Source: Sneathiella marina
GTDB lineage: Bacteria > Pseudomonadota > Alphaproteobacteria > Sneathiellales > Sneathiellaceae
Assembly: GCF_023746535.1 (NCBI RefSeq)
Contig: NZ_CP098747.1
Span: forward strand, 248,001 to 312,000
Length of the DNA stretch: 64,000 nt
Direction of reading: 5' to 3'
The notes beneath the pieces were generated by a model that ran no database searches, had not been told where the DNA came from, and saw nothing but the letters and a program-made list of their open reading frames with translations. Position 1 is the first letter of the stretch. Every line of letters begins with the position of its first letter. Shown here in pieces: positions 14,419-24,887 of the stretch. A program made the translations under genes and the position numbers.

Positions 14419-16299
14419 ATGACAGAACAAACCCATGAATTTCAGGCCGAAGTCGCCAAACTGCTCGATATTGTCGCCCATTCACTTTATAGCGAAAAAG
14501 AAATTTTCTTGCGGGAGTTGGTGTCCAATTCCTCCGACGCATGTGATCGGTTGCGCTACGCGGCTTTGACGAAGCCAGATCTCATCAAAGAAGACCCGGA
14601 ATTCAAAGTCATCTTGAGCGTTGATCAAAAAGCAAAAACATTGACCATTACGGACAATGGCATTGGCATGACTGAACAGGAAATGATTGAGAATCTGGGT
14701 ACAATTGCGAGATCGGGAACATCTCGTTTTTCTGAGGAGCTGACAGGAGATTCCACCAAAGATATCAATCTAATCGGTCAATTTGGTGTTGGCTTTTATT
14801 CTTCTTTCATGGTTGCAGACAAGGTCACTGTCGTAAGCAGAAAAGCCGGAGAGAAGGCTGCAACTGTTTGGTCTTCCAACGGAGGCGGATCTTTTGAAAT
14901 AGCTGAAGGAACCCGGGAAGGTCGCGGCACGACAATTACTCTTCATATGAGGAAAGAGGCCAAGGAATTTCTGGAACCGCTACGACTTCGTAATATTGTC
15001 AAGACTTACGCGGATCATATTGCCCTGCCGGTTATCTTAAAAGCGGAGAAGGAAGGTGATGAAGATGAAGTCCTGAATACCGCCAGTGCTCTTTGGACTC
15101 GTCAGAAGTCTGAAATCAGCGCCGAACAATATACGGAATTTTACCATCATGTAGGACAGGCGTATGATTCCCCCTGGATGACACTTCATAGTAAAGTAGA
15201 GGGCCGTATTGAATATACAATGCTGCTTTTCATCCCAGAGCAACCACCGTTTGACCTCTTCAGTCCGGAACGAAAATCCAAGCTCAAGCTATATGTCAAA
15301 CGCGTCTTTATCACGGATGATTGTGAAGAATTAATTCCGGCATATTTGCGATTCCTGAGGGGTGTTGTGGATTCGGAAGATTTACCTCTTAATGTAAGCC
15401 GTGAGATGCTGCAAAATAACCCTGTTTTGCATAAGATTCGAAGCGGCCTGGTCAAAAAGGTCATCGGAGAGATCGAAAAGAAAGCAAAAAAGGATCCGGA
15501 AAGCTTTGCCAGTTTTTGGGATAATTTTGGCGCTGTGCTCAAAGAAGGTATTTATGAGGATACGGATAACGGGGAACGCATTCTTAAACTGGCGCAATTT
15601 CGAAGTACAAAAGCAGACAATCGGACATACCTAGCCGACTACGTAGAACGCATGAAAGAGGGCCAGGATGCTATTTATTATATCACTGGTGACGATATTG
15701 ATGCCCTAAAATCCAGCCCTCAATTAGAAGGGTTCGCGGCAAAAGGGATAGAAGTCTTGTTGCTTGAAGACGCAGTCGATAATTTTTGGCTTAGCCGAAT
15801 TACCGAATATGAAGGCAAGAGTTTTAAATCTGTCACACGTGGAACAGCCGGTCTCGAGAATTTAGCCGATGAAAAGGACCCCTCTAAGGAACCGGAAACG
15901 AAGGCGGAAAGCGCTGAAATGGATAGCCTGATCGCCTTGTTCAAGCAGGCGCTGGAAGGCAAAGTCAAGGATGTGAAGGAATCCCTGCGCTTGACGGACA
16001 GTCCCGTTTGCCTTGTGGCGGATGATGGTGATATGGACATACATCTTGAAAAAGTACTGAAAGCCCATAAGCAATTTGGTGGTGCGGAAAGCATGCGTAT
16101 TTTGGAGCTTAATCCCACTCATATGCTGATCAAAAAGCTGGCCGCGAATGCGAAGACCAATGGAACATCTGAAGCTTTGGAGGATGCAGCTCTTCTCTTG
16201 CTTGATCAGGCGCATATTGTTGAAGGGGATCCGGTCTCTGACCCCGTCGCATTTTCAAAGCGCATGGCAGATTTCATGGCAAGCGGGATCTCTGCCTGA
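14419..16299 (+). CDS. htpG: molecular chaperone HtpG (bacterial Hsp90)
   Basis: An ATP-dependent homodimeric chaperone of the cytosol, 626 residues from ATG 14419 (an in-frame ATG at 14401 would add six residues). The Bergerat ATPase motifs are intact: LVSNSSDACDRLRY, DNGIGMT and GQFGVGFYSSFMV. The middle domain has RVFITDDCEELIPAYLRFLRGVVDSEDLPLNVSRE split over its conserved segments, and the C-terminal dimerisation domain is complete. The start MTEQTHEFQAEV matches alphaproteobacterial homologues. A HAD-family gene follows 40 bases later, and a heat-shock-like promoter precedes it. Confidence 0.97.
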   Translation: MTEQTHEFQAEVAKLLDIVAHSLYSEKEIFLRELVSNSSDACDRLRYAALTKPDLIKEDPEFKVILSVDQKAKTLTITDNGIGMTEQEMIENLGTIARSGTSRFSEELTGDSTKDINLIGQFGVGFYSSFMVADKVTVVSRKAGEKAATVWSSNGGGSFEIAEGTREGRGTTITLHMRKEAKEFLEPLRLRNIVKTYADHIALPVILKAEKEGDEDEVLNTASALWTRQKSEISAEQYTEFYHHVGQAYDSPWMTLHSKVEGRIEYTMLLFIPEQPPFDLFSPERKSKLKLYVKRVFITDDCEELIPAYLRFLRGVVDSEDLPLNVSREMLQNNPVLHKIRSGLVKKVIGEIEKKAKKDPESFASFWDNFGAVLKEGIYEDTDNGERILKLAQFRSTKADNRTYLADYVERMKEGQDAIYYITGDDIDALKSSPQLEGFAAKGIEVLLLEDAVDNFWLSRITEYEGKSFKSVTRGTAGLENLADEKDPSKEPETKAESAEMDSLIALFKQALEGKVKDVKESLRLTDSPVCLVADDGDMDIHLEKVLKAHKQFGGAESMRILELNPTHMLIKKLAANAKTNGTSEALEDAALLLLDQAHIVEGDPVSDPVAFSKRMADFMASGISA

Positions 16300-16339
16300 T
16301 GAGGTAAGCTTTGCTTGAACTTGATTAATCGAGGCGCCA

Positions 16340-16984
16340 ATGTCCGTAAAGGCAGTTGTTTTTGATGTCGGTGAAACGTTAGTCGATGAGTCACGGTACT
16401 GGAGCGACTGGGCCTCTTATTTCGGGGTGTCCGCCGAAAACTTCATGGACCGGCTTCGTGATGTCATTGCATGCGGACAGCATCATCATGCGGTTTTTAG
16501 GTCCTATGATCCGGATTTTAAGCTGGCCGAGGCATTGCGCGCACGCGAAGAAGCAGGCACTGCCTACTCATTGCGGCCGAGCGATTTATACGCGGACTCT
16601 ATTTCGAGCTTGGAACAACTGCGGCAATCTGGATACAAGATTGGTATCGCTGGAAACCAGCCAGAATCGGTGCAAATAGCGCTAAAGAGCTTGGGGGTAC
16701 CAGCGGATTATGTCGCGTCCTCTGCAGCCTTTCAGGTTGAAAAACCGGATAAACTCTTTTTCGAGAAGGTCCTGGAAATGATGGCGTATGCGCCAGCTGA
16801 AGTTGCTTATGTGGGAGATCGATTGGACAATGATATCTTTCCGGCACAGAATGCCGGTATGAAAGGCATCTTCCTCAAACGCGGTCCTTGGGGGCAGGAT
16901 CATGCCAAACGCTCGGAATGTCAAAATGCAGATTTAGTCGTCAACGACCTGGCGGAAATTCAACCAAGGTTAAAAAGCATCTAG
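16340..16984 (+). CDS. HAD-superfamily hydrolase-like protein with an altered catalytic motif
   Basis: A 214-residue haloacid dehalogenase-fold protein. Motif I reads VVFDVGETL: the nucleophile Asp9 is present, but the second Asp (general acid/base) is Gly11. The motif II region, GIAGNQ, lacks the usual Ser/Thr. The motif III Lys in QVEKPDK and motif IV YVGDRLDND are present. This suggests altered or weak phosphatase activity, though DxG variants are seen in the superfamily. It starts just after htpG with GAGG before the ATG, so the two may be co-transcribed. The substrate is unknown. Confidence 0.75.
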   Translation: MSVKAVVFDVGETLVDESRYWSDWASYFGVSAENFMDRLRDVIACGQHHHAVFRSYDPDFKLAEALRAREEAGTAYSLRPSDLYADSISSLEQLRQSGYKIGIAGNQPESVQIALKSLGVPADYVASSAAFQVEKPDKLFFEKVLEMMAYAPAEVAYVGDRLDNDIFPAQNAGMKGIFLKRGPWGQDHAKRSECQNADLVVNDLAEIQPRLKSI

Positions 16985-17006
16985 ACTAAACCTGATTATC
17001 CCGCAG

Positions 17007-18383
17007 CTATGTCTGCATTTTTTCAGGTTCTTCCGGTTCAATTTTTAAGTACGCCAATATGAAGAGGAATATGGTCAAAGCAGCTGTCATCAAAAAGACC
17101 CCTGTGTAATTCTGAGAGGTTGAAAAGACGGTGCTACATAGCGCCATGCCTATTGTGCCCCCTAACAACTGTGCACAGAGAACTATCCCCCCTGCAAGTC
17201 CCTGTTTGTCTATTGGGACTTCATTCATTATTGCGCGCATTGGCGGTACAAAAAGAAACGGCAACGCTGCGCCCCAGATCAAGAGAGCGGGCAACAGCAA
17301 AAGGTAACTCTCCCAATGAACAGCTATTCCAATCCAGAGAATACTGAGGGCAATACAGAAAATGCCGCCGAGAGCTGGCTTTCGAGAACCAAACCGATCC
17401 GCAGTTTTCCCAGCAATAAAACCGGTTGGTATGGAAGGTGCAGCCCCGGCCACCAAGGCTATTCCGGCTTGTAGGGACGACATTTCAAGTGCGTGCTGTA
17501 GATAAAGAGCGCCAAAGATAAAGACGGCAATTTTTGTAAACTGAGCCATAAAAACCGTAAAGTTGCAGACCGCAAAACTGGAATTTCGAAATAGTGCAAC
17601 ATCGATCAATGGCTGGTTTGTATTAATTTCTACTATTACAAATAAACCAAAAAGGCCAACTCCGGCTATCAACGAGACAATGACGAATGGATCTACCCAC
17701 CCCCAATCCGGACCCTGCATAATAGCGAAGACTGTGAGGCCGACGCCACTGATTAACGTCAGAGTGCCCAGAAAATCAAATCGTTCTTTGGCGTCGGTTC
17801 GCGGTGGATCTATCCATGTCATGAGAACAAGCGCCGCAATGAGCAAAATTATTGGGGGATTGATCCAGAATATCCATCGCCAGGATACGTAATCTGTCAG
17901 TACACCGCCGACCAACGGCCCTAACGCTAGAAAAACGGTTCCAATTGTTCCATATATTCCGATGGCCACTCCGCGTTCTTTCTCGGGAAAGGCAATTGTA
18001 ACCATTGCCATAGAGGCAGGAAATATGATCGCAGCCCCAATTCCCTGCAGGGCACGGGCAAGGATTAAATATGTGCCGCTACTTGCAAATCCGCAGGCCA
18101 GCGAAGCGGCGCCAAACAAAAGAATACCGAAGGTAAAAAGAGTGCGAAGCCCTAAAATATCCCCCAGCCGGCCACCGGCCGCAACAAGACCAGCAAATAC
18201 AAGCAAATAGGAATTTACCACCCAATGGGAGGCGAGTAAGGAAATGCCGAGATCAGACTGAATAGTTGGTAAGGCGACGCCAACAATAGTTTCATCGAGC
18301 AGCACGATCCCAATGACGCCTCCCATGGCTGCGAGCACCCACCATTTTCGTCTGGCGTCGATCAATGTGAACGTTTCCCCCAA
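17007..18383 (-). CDS. MFS drug:H+ antiporter, DHA2 (14-TM) family
   Basis: A 458-residue inner-membrane transporter. The DHA2 signature is clear: LDETIVGVALPTIQSDLG in the first helix region, VVNSYLLVFAGLVAAGGRLGD around helices 2-3, and RALQGIGAAIIFPASMAMV. The hydrophobicity pattern fits 13-14 helices. Relatives (EmrB-like) export drugs or other amphiphilic compounds by proton antiport. The frame begins with TTG at 18383; no ATG lies near the expected N-terminus, so a TTG start is likely but unproven. The upstream gap has ATTTCA/TGAAAT and ATTTCGAAAT symmetric elements that could bind a repressor, though no regulator is adjacent. Confidence 0.85.
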   Translation of the reverse strand: MGETFTLIDARRKWWVLAAMGGVIGIVLLDETIVGVALPTIQSDLGISLLASHWVVNSYLLVFAGLVAAGGRLGDILGLRTLFTFGILLFGAASLACGFASSGTYLILARALQGIGAAIIFPASMAMVTIAFPEKERGVAIGIYGTIGTVFLALGPLVGGVLTDYVSWRWIFWINPPIILLIAALVLMTWIDPPRTDAKERFDFLGTLTLISGVGLTVFAIMQGPDWGWVDPFVIVSLIAGVGLFGLFVIVEINTNQPLIDVALFRNSSFAVCNFTVFMAQFTKIAVFIFGALYLQHALEMSSLQAGIALVAGAAPSIPTGFIAGKTADRFGSRKPALGGIFCIALSILWIGIAVHWESYLLLLPALLIWGAALPFLFVPPMRAIMNEVPIDKQGLAGGIVLCAQLLGGTIGMALCSTVFSTSQNYTGVFLMTAALTIFLFILAYLKIEPEEPEKMQT

Positions 18384-18545
18384 GTCAGAATAATCTACTG
18401 CCTCAATAGTAGCCAGACTGCAGAAAAATAGTCAATTTCAGTTTTAGATTTCGAAATTGAAATACAACTATTGATTTTAAAAGATTGAATTTTTACAATC
18501 TATATCCATCTGTAATCAGATGACCCAAACGAGATCTCCAGCCCT

Positions 18546-19628
18546 ATGAATTGGGTGAGAAAGTTAATCCTTCTCGGCTTTATTCTTAAATCTGCAACCG
18601 GCTGCGCGGCGGTTGACGCTGTCGGTGTTGCTTACGTTGTCGAGGATTTCGCCAAGGGTGTCCTCCTGCTTTCACAAGTCGTAAAAAATGGTTTTGCCAT
18701 GGCGGAGAAAGCCAATTCAAATGCTTTTCGCAATAATTTGAAACTCCAGCTGGAAACAGGCGGTAATTTTGATGTGACTCAGGAGCCGCTTTATTCCAGT
18801 GCCGATTTGGCTGCGCGGGCAGTTCTACTCAACAGTTTGACGCAATATGCACAATCGCTGGCATCGATTGCCTTGAAGGACGATCCGGCCACCTATCTGA
18901 CCCACTCCTCAGTTGAGGGGAATTTGCTGGGTATGACAGACTATGAACAACTGGATCTGTCTCACTCCATAGATCGGCCAGGTGTTCAAAGTTTGTACGA
19001 AGGCCTAGAATTCTTTCGATGGTTTTTCTCACTCCCTGAACGGGAAGCCAAGCTTGCGGCGATTGTCAGTTCCGGCCGGGTCGCTTTCGAAAAGACAGCA
19101 AAATTGCTATATATTGACCTGGGAGAGAAGGCCGATCAAAGTAAAGCCTGTAACCATGCGCCCCCTATAGCCAACCCGCTGCATAAAATTCATAGCTTGA
19201 TATTATGTCGTGGTGGATTGCGGGGGCTACTGGGATCGGTGATAAAGAGAGAACTCGCAACATGGAAAAAACGGCTTCTGCTGACGAAAACTTCAGAGGC
19301 TGCCACATTGACGACAAATCGCCGTCGCCTAATCAACAGGTTAATTTCAGCACAGCAAAATGGGCAACAAGTCGATCAGGTAATTTCGCAAACACAGGCT
19401 GTGCTAAAAAAGATGATATCTTCCCATAATCAAATCGTCCAGATGCTGAAGCATCCTGATATTGACGAAGGCAGCTTTAATTTTTTTGCACCACGGACCT
19501 TTTTGGCTGAAGTTACGGTGTTGGCAGAGAAAGTGAATCGGATAGACAGGTCGCTTGACAGTTTTTCAGGTCAATCGACGGCGGCGATTAGTTTCTCTGA
19601 TTCAAGTATTTCCAAAAGCGCAAAATAG
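18546..19628 (+). CDS. putative lipoprotein of unknown function
   Basis: A 360-residue protein with a signal-like N-terminus (MNWVRKLILLGFIL) followed by SATGC, a slightly degenerate lipobox that predicts lipid attachment at Cys20. The mature part is rich in Leu, Ala, Ser and Lys and looks mainly helical, with a probable coiled-coil or helical bundle in its second half (about residues 230-350). I recognise no domain. It is transcribed away from the MFS gene and converges on the NUDIX gene, so it appears to be a single-gene unit. Confidence 0.55.
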   Translation: MNWVRKLILLGFILKSATGCAAVDAVGVAYVVEDFAKGVLLLSQVVKNGFAMAEKANSNAFRNNLKLQLETGGNFDVTQEPLYSSADLAARAVLLNSLTQYAQSLASIALKDDPATYLTHSSVEGNLLGMTDYEQLDLSHSIDRPGVQSLYEGLEFFRWFFSLPEREAKLAAIVSSGRVAFEKTAKLLYIDLGEKADQSKACNHAPPIANPLHKIHSLILCRGGLRGLLGSVIKRELATWKKRLLLTKTSEAATLTTNRRRLINRLISAQQNGQQVDQVISQTQAVLKKMISSHNQIVQMLKHPDIDEGSFNFFAPRTFLAEVTVLAEKVNRIDRSLDSFSGQSTAAISFSDSSISKSAK

Positions 19629-19693
19629 GGTGCTGGATTGGTCTGTTTTATACAATTTCAGCCGGGGATAACTCCCTGTGGCTATTCTAAAGA

Positions 19694-20503
19694 TCACTTG
19701 TCCATCAAGGGATCAACAGCTCTCCGTGTTACGCTATATCCCGCTTCCTTCGGAATGAGCAAATACCTGCCTTCTTCCGTCACTTCCATTTCTGGTAACA
19801 CTGTAACGGTGTGAGTTGCGTTTGCATCCGCCACCACTGTATCCACAGACGCAAACTTGCCCAGAGCCTCTACATTCATTCTCGTTGGGAAAATTACGGT
19901 ATATTCACCAGCATCGGCCTTTGCTTGAATCTCATTGGGGCCCGCCCAAACTGAATCAACAGATTCCTCGCCATCATGCCGGGCCAACTGATGGGGTGGA
20001 GCTGCGGCAACAAAAAAATGTGTATCAAAACGCTTGGGCATAAATGTTGGGGTTACCCAATGGGCAAAATGCCCGAGGAGATCCGTCGCCAGCTCCAAAT
20101 TTTCATCTTGAACCATTTGCAATATTGTAACTTCGCCATTTTGCAAAGGCATTCTGTACTTTGAGGCGAGTTTTTCCAGCCGTTCATGGGTGACTAGCTT
20201 TCCCGTGTCACGATTTCTGGCCAGCAGAATATTTGCTTCTTCAAAACTTTCGCGAATACAGGCGACTTTGAAGGATCGAAGGGGATCCTCCCGGCGTTCT
20301 GATTCTGGTAGATGACTGACAAGGGCTGCGTCAGTATCTGCATCATCTACTTTGCCGCCAGGGAAGACAAGAGCCCCGGAAGCGAAATCGATTTGGTGAT
20401 GGCGAACAACCATGAAAACTTCAAGTGTATCTTGCTCTTTATCACAGTCGCGTACCAATAAAACGGTTGCGGCAGGTTTTAACGGGGCAATTTCTTTAGT
20501 CAT
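19694..20503 (-). CDS. NUDIX hydrolase, NUDT19-like
   Basis: A 269-residue NUDIX-fold protein. The GGKVDD of the Nudix box is followed by an insertion before CIRESFEEANILL, which supplies the RE and EE metal-binding residues. The usual EExGU glycine is replaced by Ala-Asn. This split box is typical of NUDT7/NUDT19-like enzymes, which cleave CoA and its derivatives, but the substrate is inferred from resemblance only. The ATG at 20503 is clear. It lies upstream of acnA and DUF1223 in map order but is separately transcribed on the same strand downstream of them. Confidence 0.75.
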   Translation of the reverse strand: MTKEIAPLKPAATVLLVRDCDKEQDTLEVFMVVRHHQIDFASGALVFPGGKVDDADTDAALVSHLPESERREDPLRSFKVACIRESFEEANILLARNRDTGKLVTHERLEKLASKYRMPLQNGEVTILQMVQDENLELATDLLGHFAHWVTPTFMPKRFDTHFFVAAAPPHQLARHDGEESVDSVWAGPNEIQAKADAGEYTVIFPTRMNVEALGKFASVDTVVADANATHTVTVLPEMEVTEEGRYLLIPKEAGYSVTRRAVDPLMDK

Positions 20504-20575
20504 GGAAGCTGGGCCATTGTTGTTGTTATTGGCTCCATACTGCCTGACTGCGTCGGCAGTATCAACTTCTCAATC

Positions 20576-21310
20576 TTAAAGTTTTACATTCAATGCCGCG
20601 ATAATGGGTCCATAATCGGCCCGTTGAATTATAAGCGCGCATCCATCTCTCCCGGATTGCCTCATTTCAGCTAAATCAAGGGAGACGGTTTCCGCATTAC
20701 CGTTCCACTCACCAAGAGACCGGATTTGGCGAACAATGTTATGGTAGGTAATTTTGCGGCCTGAATTTTCACCGCGTCCAATATCAACATCCGCTGCATG
20801 GTCAATATCGACAAGCCAAATCGTTGCATTGCCTTCACCGGCAGGTAAATTGACATGCAAACTATCCTCGGAAAAAGACCAGGTTAGCGGAAGCTGTTGG
20901 GCATGTCCGGCTTGGTCTTTGATAAGGGCTTTGACGCCATGACTGTCCGAGCCAACTTTATGCTCCGTGCCGCCGACAATCATTTGTGGTGTATAGACAT
21001 AGCGAGAACTGAATTTCTTTTTATAATTTACCTGCCGGTAGTCATTGTCCTTGCTACCGAAAGTATCTTTCCAACCAATATAATCCCAATAGGTGACGGC
21101 AAACGTCAGGCCCAGAATGTCACTATCCTCGATCAACTCTCCCAGAAATTTATCAGCCGGGGGGCAGGAGCTACAGCCTTGTGATGAGTATAGTTCGACA
21201 ACAGAGGCAGGCTGATGGGCGCTTTGGGCATTTACAAAGGATGATGCGGTTAATGCCAGAATACCAAATGCTGTCCCGACGACGGTGGGAATGAGGTTTA
21301 TTTTTTTCAT
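20576..21310 (-). CDS. exported DUF1223 family thioredoxin-like protein
   Basis: A 244-residue protein with a signal peptide (residues 1 to about 29, ending VNAQS). The mature part starts with VVELYSSQGCSSCPPAD, a thioredoxin-like strand followed by CSSC at 46-49, the DUF1223 hallmark. The Cys pair suggests a periplasmic redox role, but none is established to my knowledge. The gene follows acnA on the same strand, a frequent arrangement in alphaproteobacteria, yet a strong terminator separates the two. Confidence 0.8.
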   Translation of the reverse strand: MKKINLIPTVVGTAFGILALTASSFVNAQSAHQPASVVELYSSQGCSSCPPADKFLGELIEDSDILGLTFAVTYWDYIGWKDTFGSKDNDYRQVNYKKKFSSRYVYTPQMIVGGTEHKVGSDSHGVKALIKDQAGHAQQLPLTWSFSEDSLHVNLPAGEGNATIWLVDIDHAADVDIGRGENSGRKITYHNIVRQIRSLGEWNGNAETVSLDLAEMRQSGRDGCALIIQRADYGPIIAALNVKL

Positions 21311-21373
21311 GCTTTGTTATTTAGTATATTCCGTGTTCACAGACAAATCACCTATCGTTGACATCTTGGTGAA

Positions 21374-21406
21374 CAAAAAACGGCGACTCAACCGAGCCGC
21401 CGTTTC
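21374..21406 (-). terminator. rho-independent terminator of acnA
   Basis: On the minus strand an 11-bp stem (AACGGCGGCTC paired with GAGTCGCCGTT, one G-T wobble) closes a GGTT tetraloop and is followed by six T residues. It lies 24 bases after the acnA stop and 64 bases before the DUF1223 start. This is one of the clearest terminators in the window. Confidence 0.85.
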
Positions 21407-21429
21407 GTCATGGTTTATATGCCCGTACC

Positions 21430-24120
21430 TTAAGCGGCAGATAGATTCCGAAGGACATACTGCAGAATGCCATCATTTCGATAGTATTCAACCTCGTCCA
21501 AAGTATCTATACGGCACAGCAGATCGATGGTTTCGCTGGATCCATCGGACCGTGTAATCTTACAGGCAACATTCATGCGTGGTGTAATGCCAGCACCGAT
21601 TCCGGTCAGATCAATCACCTCGTTGCCATCCAGCTCCAGTGTTTTTCGGGTAACACCTTCTGGAAACTGAAGGGGCAATATACCCATTCCGACAAGATTT
21701 GATCTGTGAATACGTTCAAAACTTTCGGCGATCACAGCCTGGATTCCCAGCAACAATGTTCCTTTGGCAGCCCAATCGCGGCTGGATCCTGTTCCGTATT
21801 CCTTACCGGCAAAAACAACAAGCGGTGTTTGTTCCGCGTGGTACTTTTGAGCCGCATCATATATCCACATTTGCTGACCATCCGGCATATGCCGTGTTAC
21901 GCCGCCTTCTGTGCCTGGCGCGAGTTCGTTACGCAAGCGGATATTTGCGAATGTACCCCGTGTCATCACCTGATCATTTCCGCGACGGGATCCAAAAGAG
22001 TTGAAGTCCTTTGCGCTCACCTGATGGCTTTTGAGATACTCGCCAGCAGGTCCATCCGCTTTGATGGCACCCGCAGGTGAAATATGGTCGGTAGTAACTG
22101 AATCGCCAAGAAGGGCGAGAATACGGGCACCCGTTATGTCCGAAAAGCCGCCGGCTTCTTTTTCCATACCCTGGAAATAGGGTGGATGCTGTACATAAGT
22201 TGACGTGCTATCCCAGGTGTAGGTTTGTCCTTCAGCTGTCTTGATGGACTTCCAGGCATCATCCCCAGAAAATACATCGGCATATTGAGTGACGAACATA
22301 TCTCGCGTAACTGCCTCCCGGACAGTCGCATGTACTTCCGCATTGCTTGGCCAGATATCGCTTAAATAGACCGGGTTGCCGTTTTGATCATTCCCGAGCG
22401 AGTCTTTTGTTATATCTATGTTCATGGAACCAGCGATGGCATAGGCAACGACAAGAGGTGGTGACGCCAGATAGTTCGCTTTTGCCTGCGGGCTTACCCG
22501 GCCTTCGAAATTCCGGTTTCCGGACAGAACTGAACAGGCAACCAGATCACCTTCGGCAATGGCATCGGCGATCGCTGGTGCCACAGGACCGGAGTTTCCG
22601 ATACAAGTCGTGCAGCCATATCCAACCAAATTGAACCCAAGAGCATCCAAATCGTCTTGAAGGCCAGCTTTCGCGAGATAGTCCGTGACCACTTTGGAAC
22701 CGGGTGCCAGGGAGGTCTTAACCCAAGGTTTGACGGTGAGTCCTTTGGCCAGAGCGTTTCGTGCGACCAAGCCGGCAGCAAGCATCACATTGGGATTAGA
22801 TGTGTTCGTACAAGATGTGATTGCAGCAATAATGACGTCACCATGTCCAATCGCATAGTCGGTTCCCTGGACATTAACCTCTGCGCCCAAAGAAGCTCCG
22901 TCAGCAAGTGTCGGTAGTACATCCTTGAAAGCAGGTGCGGCGTCGGACAGCAATACTCTATCCTGCGGGCGTTTTGGGCCAGCCAGGCTTGGCTCAACAG
23001 TCGAAATATCTAACTCCAGAGATGCCGTGAAGACGGGATCTTCCGTCGACTCTTCGCGCCACATGCCTTGTGCCTTGGCATAGGCTTCGACCAGTTTCAC
23101 TCTTTCCGGGTCTCTCGCAGTGAAATTAAGATAGTTGATGGTTTCCGCATCAATTGGGAAAAATCCGCAAGTAGCTCCATATTCCGGAGCCATGTTCGAA
23201 ATTGTCGCGCGGTCCGCCAATGCAAGTTCCGCGATACCAGGTCCGTAGAATTCAACAAATTTTCCAACGACGCCTTGGGCCCGAAGCATCTGAGTAACGG
23301 TCAAAACCAGGTCTGTAGCCGTCGTTCCTTCTTTCAGTTTGCCTGTCAATTTAAAGCCAACAACCTCGGGAATGAGCATTGAGATAGGTTGACCCAACAT
23401 CACAGCCTCGGCTTCAATGCCGCCAACACCCCAGCCTAGAACAGCCAATCCATTGACCATGGTTGTGTGACTATCCGTCCCGACTAAAGTATCGGGATAG
23501 GCTACCTCTGTACCGTTTTGATCATTCGTCGTCCAAACAGTTTGAGCTAGATACTCAAGGTTAACCTGGTGGCATATTCCGGTTCCAGGAGGGACAACAC
23601 GAAAGTTATTAAAGGCTTTCTGGCCCCAGCGGAGGAAAGCATACCGCTCGCCATTTCGTTGCATTTCCAACTCGACATTCTCACCGAAAGACGCAGCCGT
23701 ACCCGATTTATCCACCATAACAGAATGGTCGATTACCAAATCACACTGGGCAAGAGGGTTAATCTTTTCAGGATCTCCGTCCAGGGCAACCATGGCATCC
23801 CGCATGGCGGCAAGATCAACAACAGCGGGAACGCCGGTAAAATCCTGCATCAGCACGCGGGCAGGGCGATAGGCTATTTCCCGATCAGCCTTTTGATTTT
23901 CAAGCCAGCCAGCAACCGCTGTAACATCTTCTGATGTAACCGTGCGGCCGTCTTCATGGCGCAGCAGATTTTCCAGAAGAACTTTGAGAGAAAAGGGAAG
24001 GCGAGAAACATCTCCGAGGCCCGCTTCTTCGGCGGCTGGAATGCTGTAATAATCGTAACTCTTGCCGTCAATATCAAGTGTTCGGCGGGTATTTAGGCTA
24101 TCGTGACCAATTGTTGTCAA
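21430..24120 (-). CDS. acnA: aconitate hydratase A
   Basis: An 896-residue aconitase converting citrate to isocitrate in the TCA cycle. The [4Fe-4S] ligands are visible: the Cys in [10 protein letters not shown] and the pair in YGCTTCIGN. The swivel domain has [12 protein letters not shown]. Full length for the AcnA/IRP type. The start appears to be TTG at 24120: it is preceded by AAGGAG with 7-base spacing on the minus strand and gives the usual [13 protein letters not shown]-terminus. It ends at a strong terminator. Confidence 0.97.
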   Translation of the reverse strand: MTTIGHDSLNTRRTLDIDGKSYDYYSIPAAEEAGLGDVSRLPFSLKVLLENLLRHEDGRTVTSEDVTAVAGWLENQKADREIAYRPARVLMQDFTGVPAVVDLAAMRDAMVALDGDPEKINPLAQCDLVIDHSVMVDKSGTAASFGENVELEMQRNGERYAFLRWGQKAFNNFRVVPPGTGICHQVNLEYLAQTVWTTNDQNGTEVAYPDTLVGTDSHTTMVNGLAVLGWGVGGIEAEAVMLGQPISMLIPEVVGFKLTGKLKEGTTATDLVLTVTQMLRAQGVVGKFVEFYGPGIAELALADRATISNMAPEYGATCGFFPIDAETINYLNFTARDPERVKLVEAYAKAQGMWREESTEDPVFTASLELDISTVEPSLAGPKRPQDRVLLSDAAPAFKDVLPTLADGASLGAEVNVQGTDYAIGHGDVIIAAITSCTNTSNPNVMLAAGLVARNALAKGLTVKPWVKTSLAPGSKVVTDYLAKAGLQDDLDALGFNLVGYGCTTCIGNSGPVAPAIADAIAEGDLVACSVLSGNRNFEGRVSPQAKANYLASPPLVVAYAIAGSMNIDITKDSLGNDQNGNPVYLSDIWPSNAEVHATVREAVTRDMFVTQYADVFSGDDAWKSIKTAEGQTYTWDSTSTYVQHPPYFQGMEKEAGGFSDITGARILALLGDSVTTDHISPAGAIKADGPAGEYLKSHQVSAKDFNSFGSRRGNDQVMTRGTFANIRLRNELAPGTEGGVTRHMPDGQQMWIYDAAQKYHAEQTPLVVFAGKEYGTGSSRDWAAKGTLLLGIQAVIAESFERIHRSNLVGMGILPLQFPEGVTRKTLELDGNEVIDLTGIGAGITPRMNVACKITRSDGSSETIDLLCRIDTLDEVEYYRNDGILQYVLRNLSAA

Positions 24121-24887
24121 CGCTTCGCTCCTTAATGCAAAGGGAAACGGGAAGGTGTCTGGAAATCGACACCCGTTAATTAATGGCCCGTATGTGCCCT
24201 AATTTTTAAATTTTCTCAAGCCATAAGGTGAAGAAGGGGAAAGATAACCTTAAGAAATTCCAACCTGGACTTAATTTTGTTCTCTATATTTGTTGGATTA
24301 CGTTCTTATCAATTGTCCGGCAGCATTTGATAAGTAATAGGAGCGAAGAAGTTGGGTGTGTTGTTGAGGGGCGATAGAGGATTTAGCTTAATGTGGATAA
24401 AAAATAAAAAATTTAACTAATTGAATGTAAAAATAACAGTACAATTTTTTCACATACTATTAAATACGAATTATTTTACAAAAAACTATTCATATTATCG
24501 ACCACATTGTAATTTTTTTATATTAATATAATGAAGTATATATTTATACTTAAATAACAAACGACTGTTTTATTTTATTATTACTATTTTTCATGGAAAA
24601 TAGCCAAATTTCTCTTTTGTGAATTGCTGTTTTCAGTTTTCCTCTTGACCTCGGTTGGACATATCGACTATTGACGATAGCAAGACTTGCGAAAAGCATA
24701 AAATAGGTAGTGGCCAATAAACTACTTGATCTGGGAGGGTCGTCTCGGCAGCGACAAGTAAAAAGCTGTTGATGACATATTGAAATTACTGTCGCGATAA
24801 ATCTGCGCGGAAAAATTTTGTTTGTTCCCAGAACCCATGAAAACGCAAGTGAAGTTGACATTTTGATAATTGGGATCCGGGCAGCTG
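24121..24887. promoter_or_regulatory. long divergent intergenic region between acnA and the acyl-CoA synthetase gene
   Basis: This 767-base stretch holds no gene I can support. It contains the acnA ribosome-binding site near 24128-24133 and must contain promoters in both directions. Its centre, about 24391-24560, is extremely AT-rich compared with the rest of the window and includes AAGTATA/TATACTT, a 7-bp inverted repeat at 24534-24551. Such stretches are often curved DNA or sites for nucleoid-associated proteins. Confidence 0.4.
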
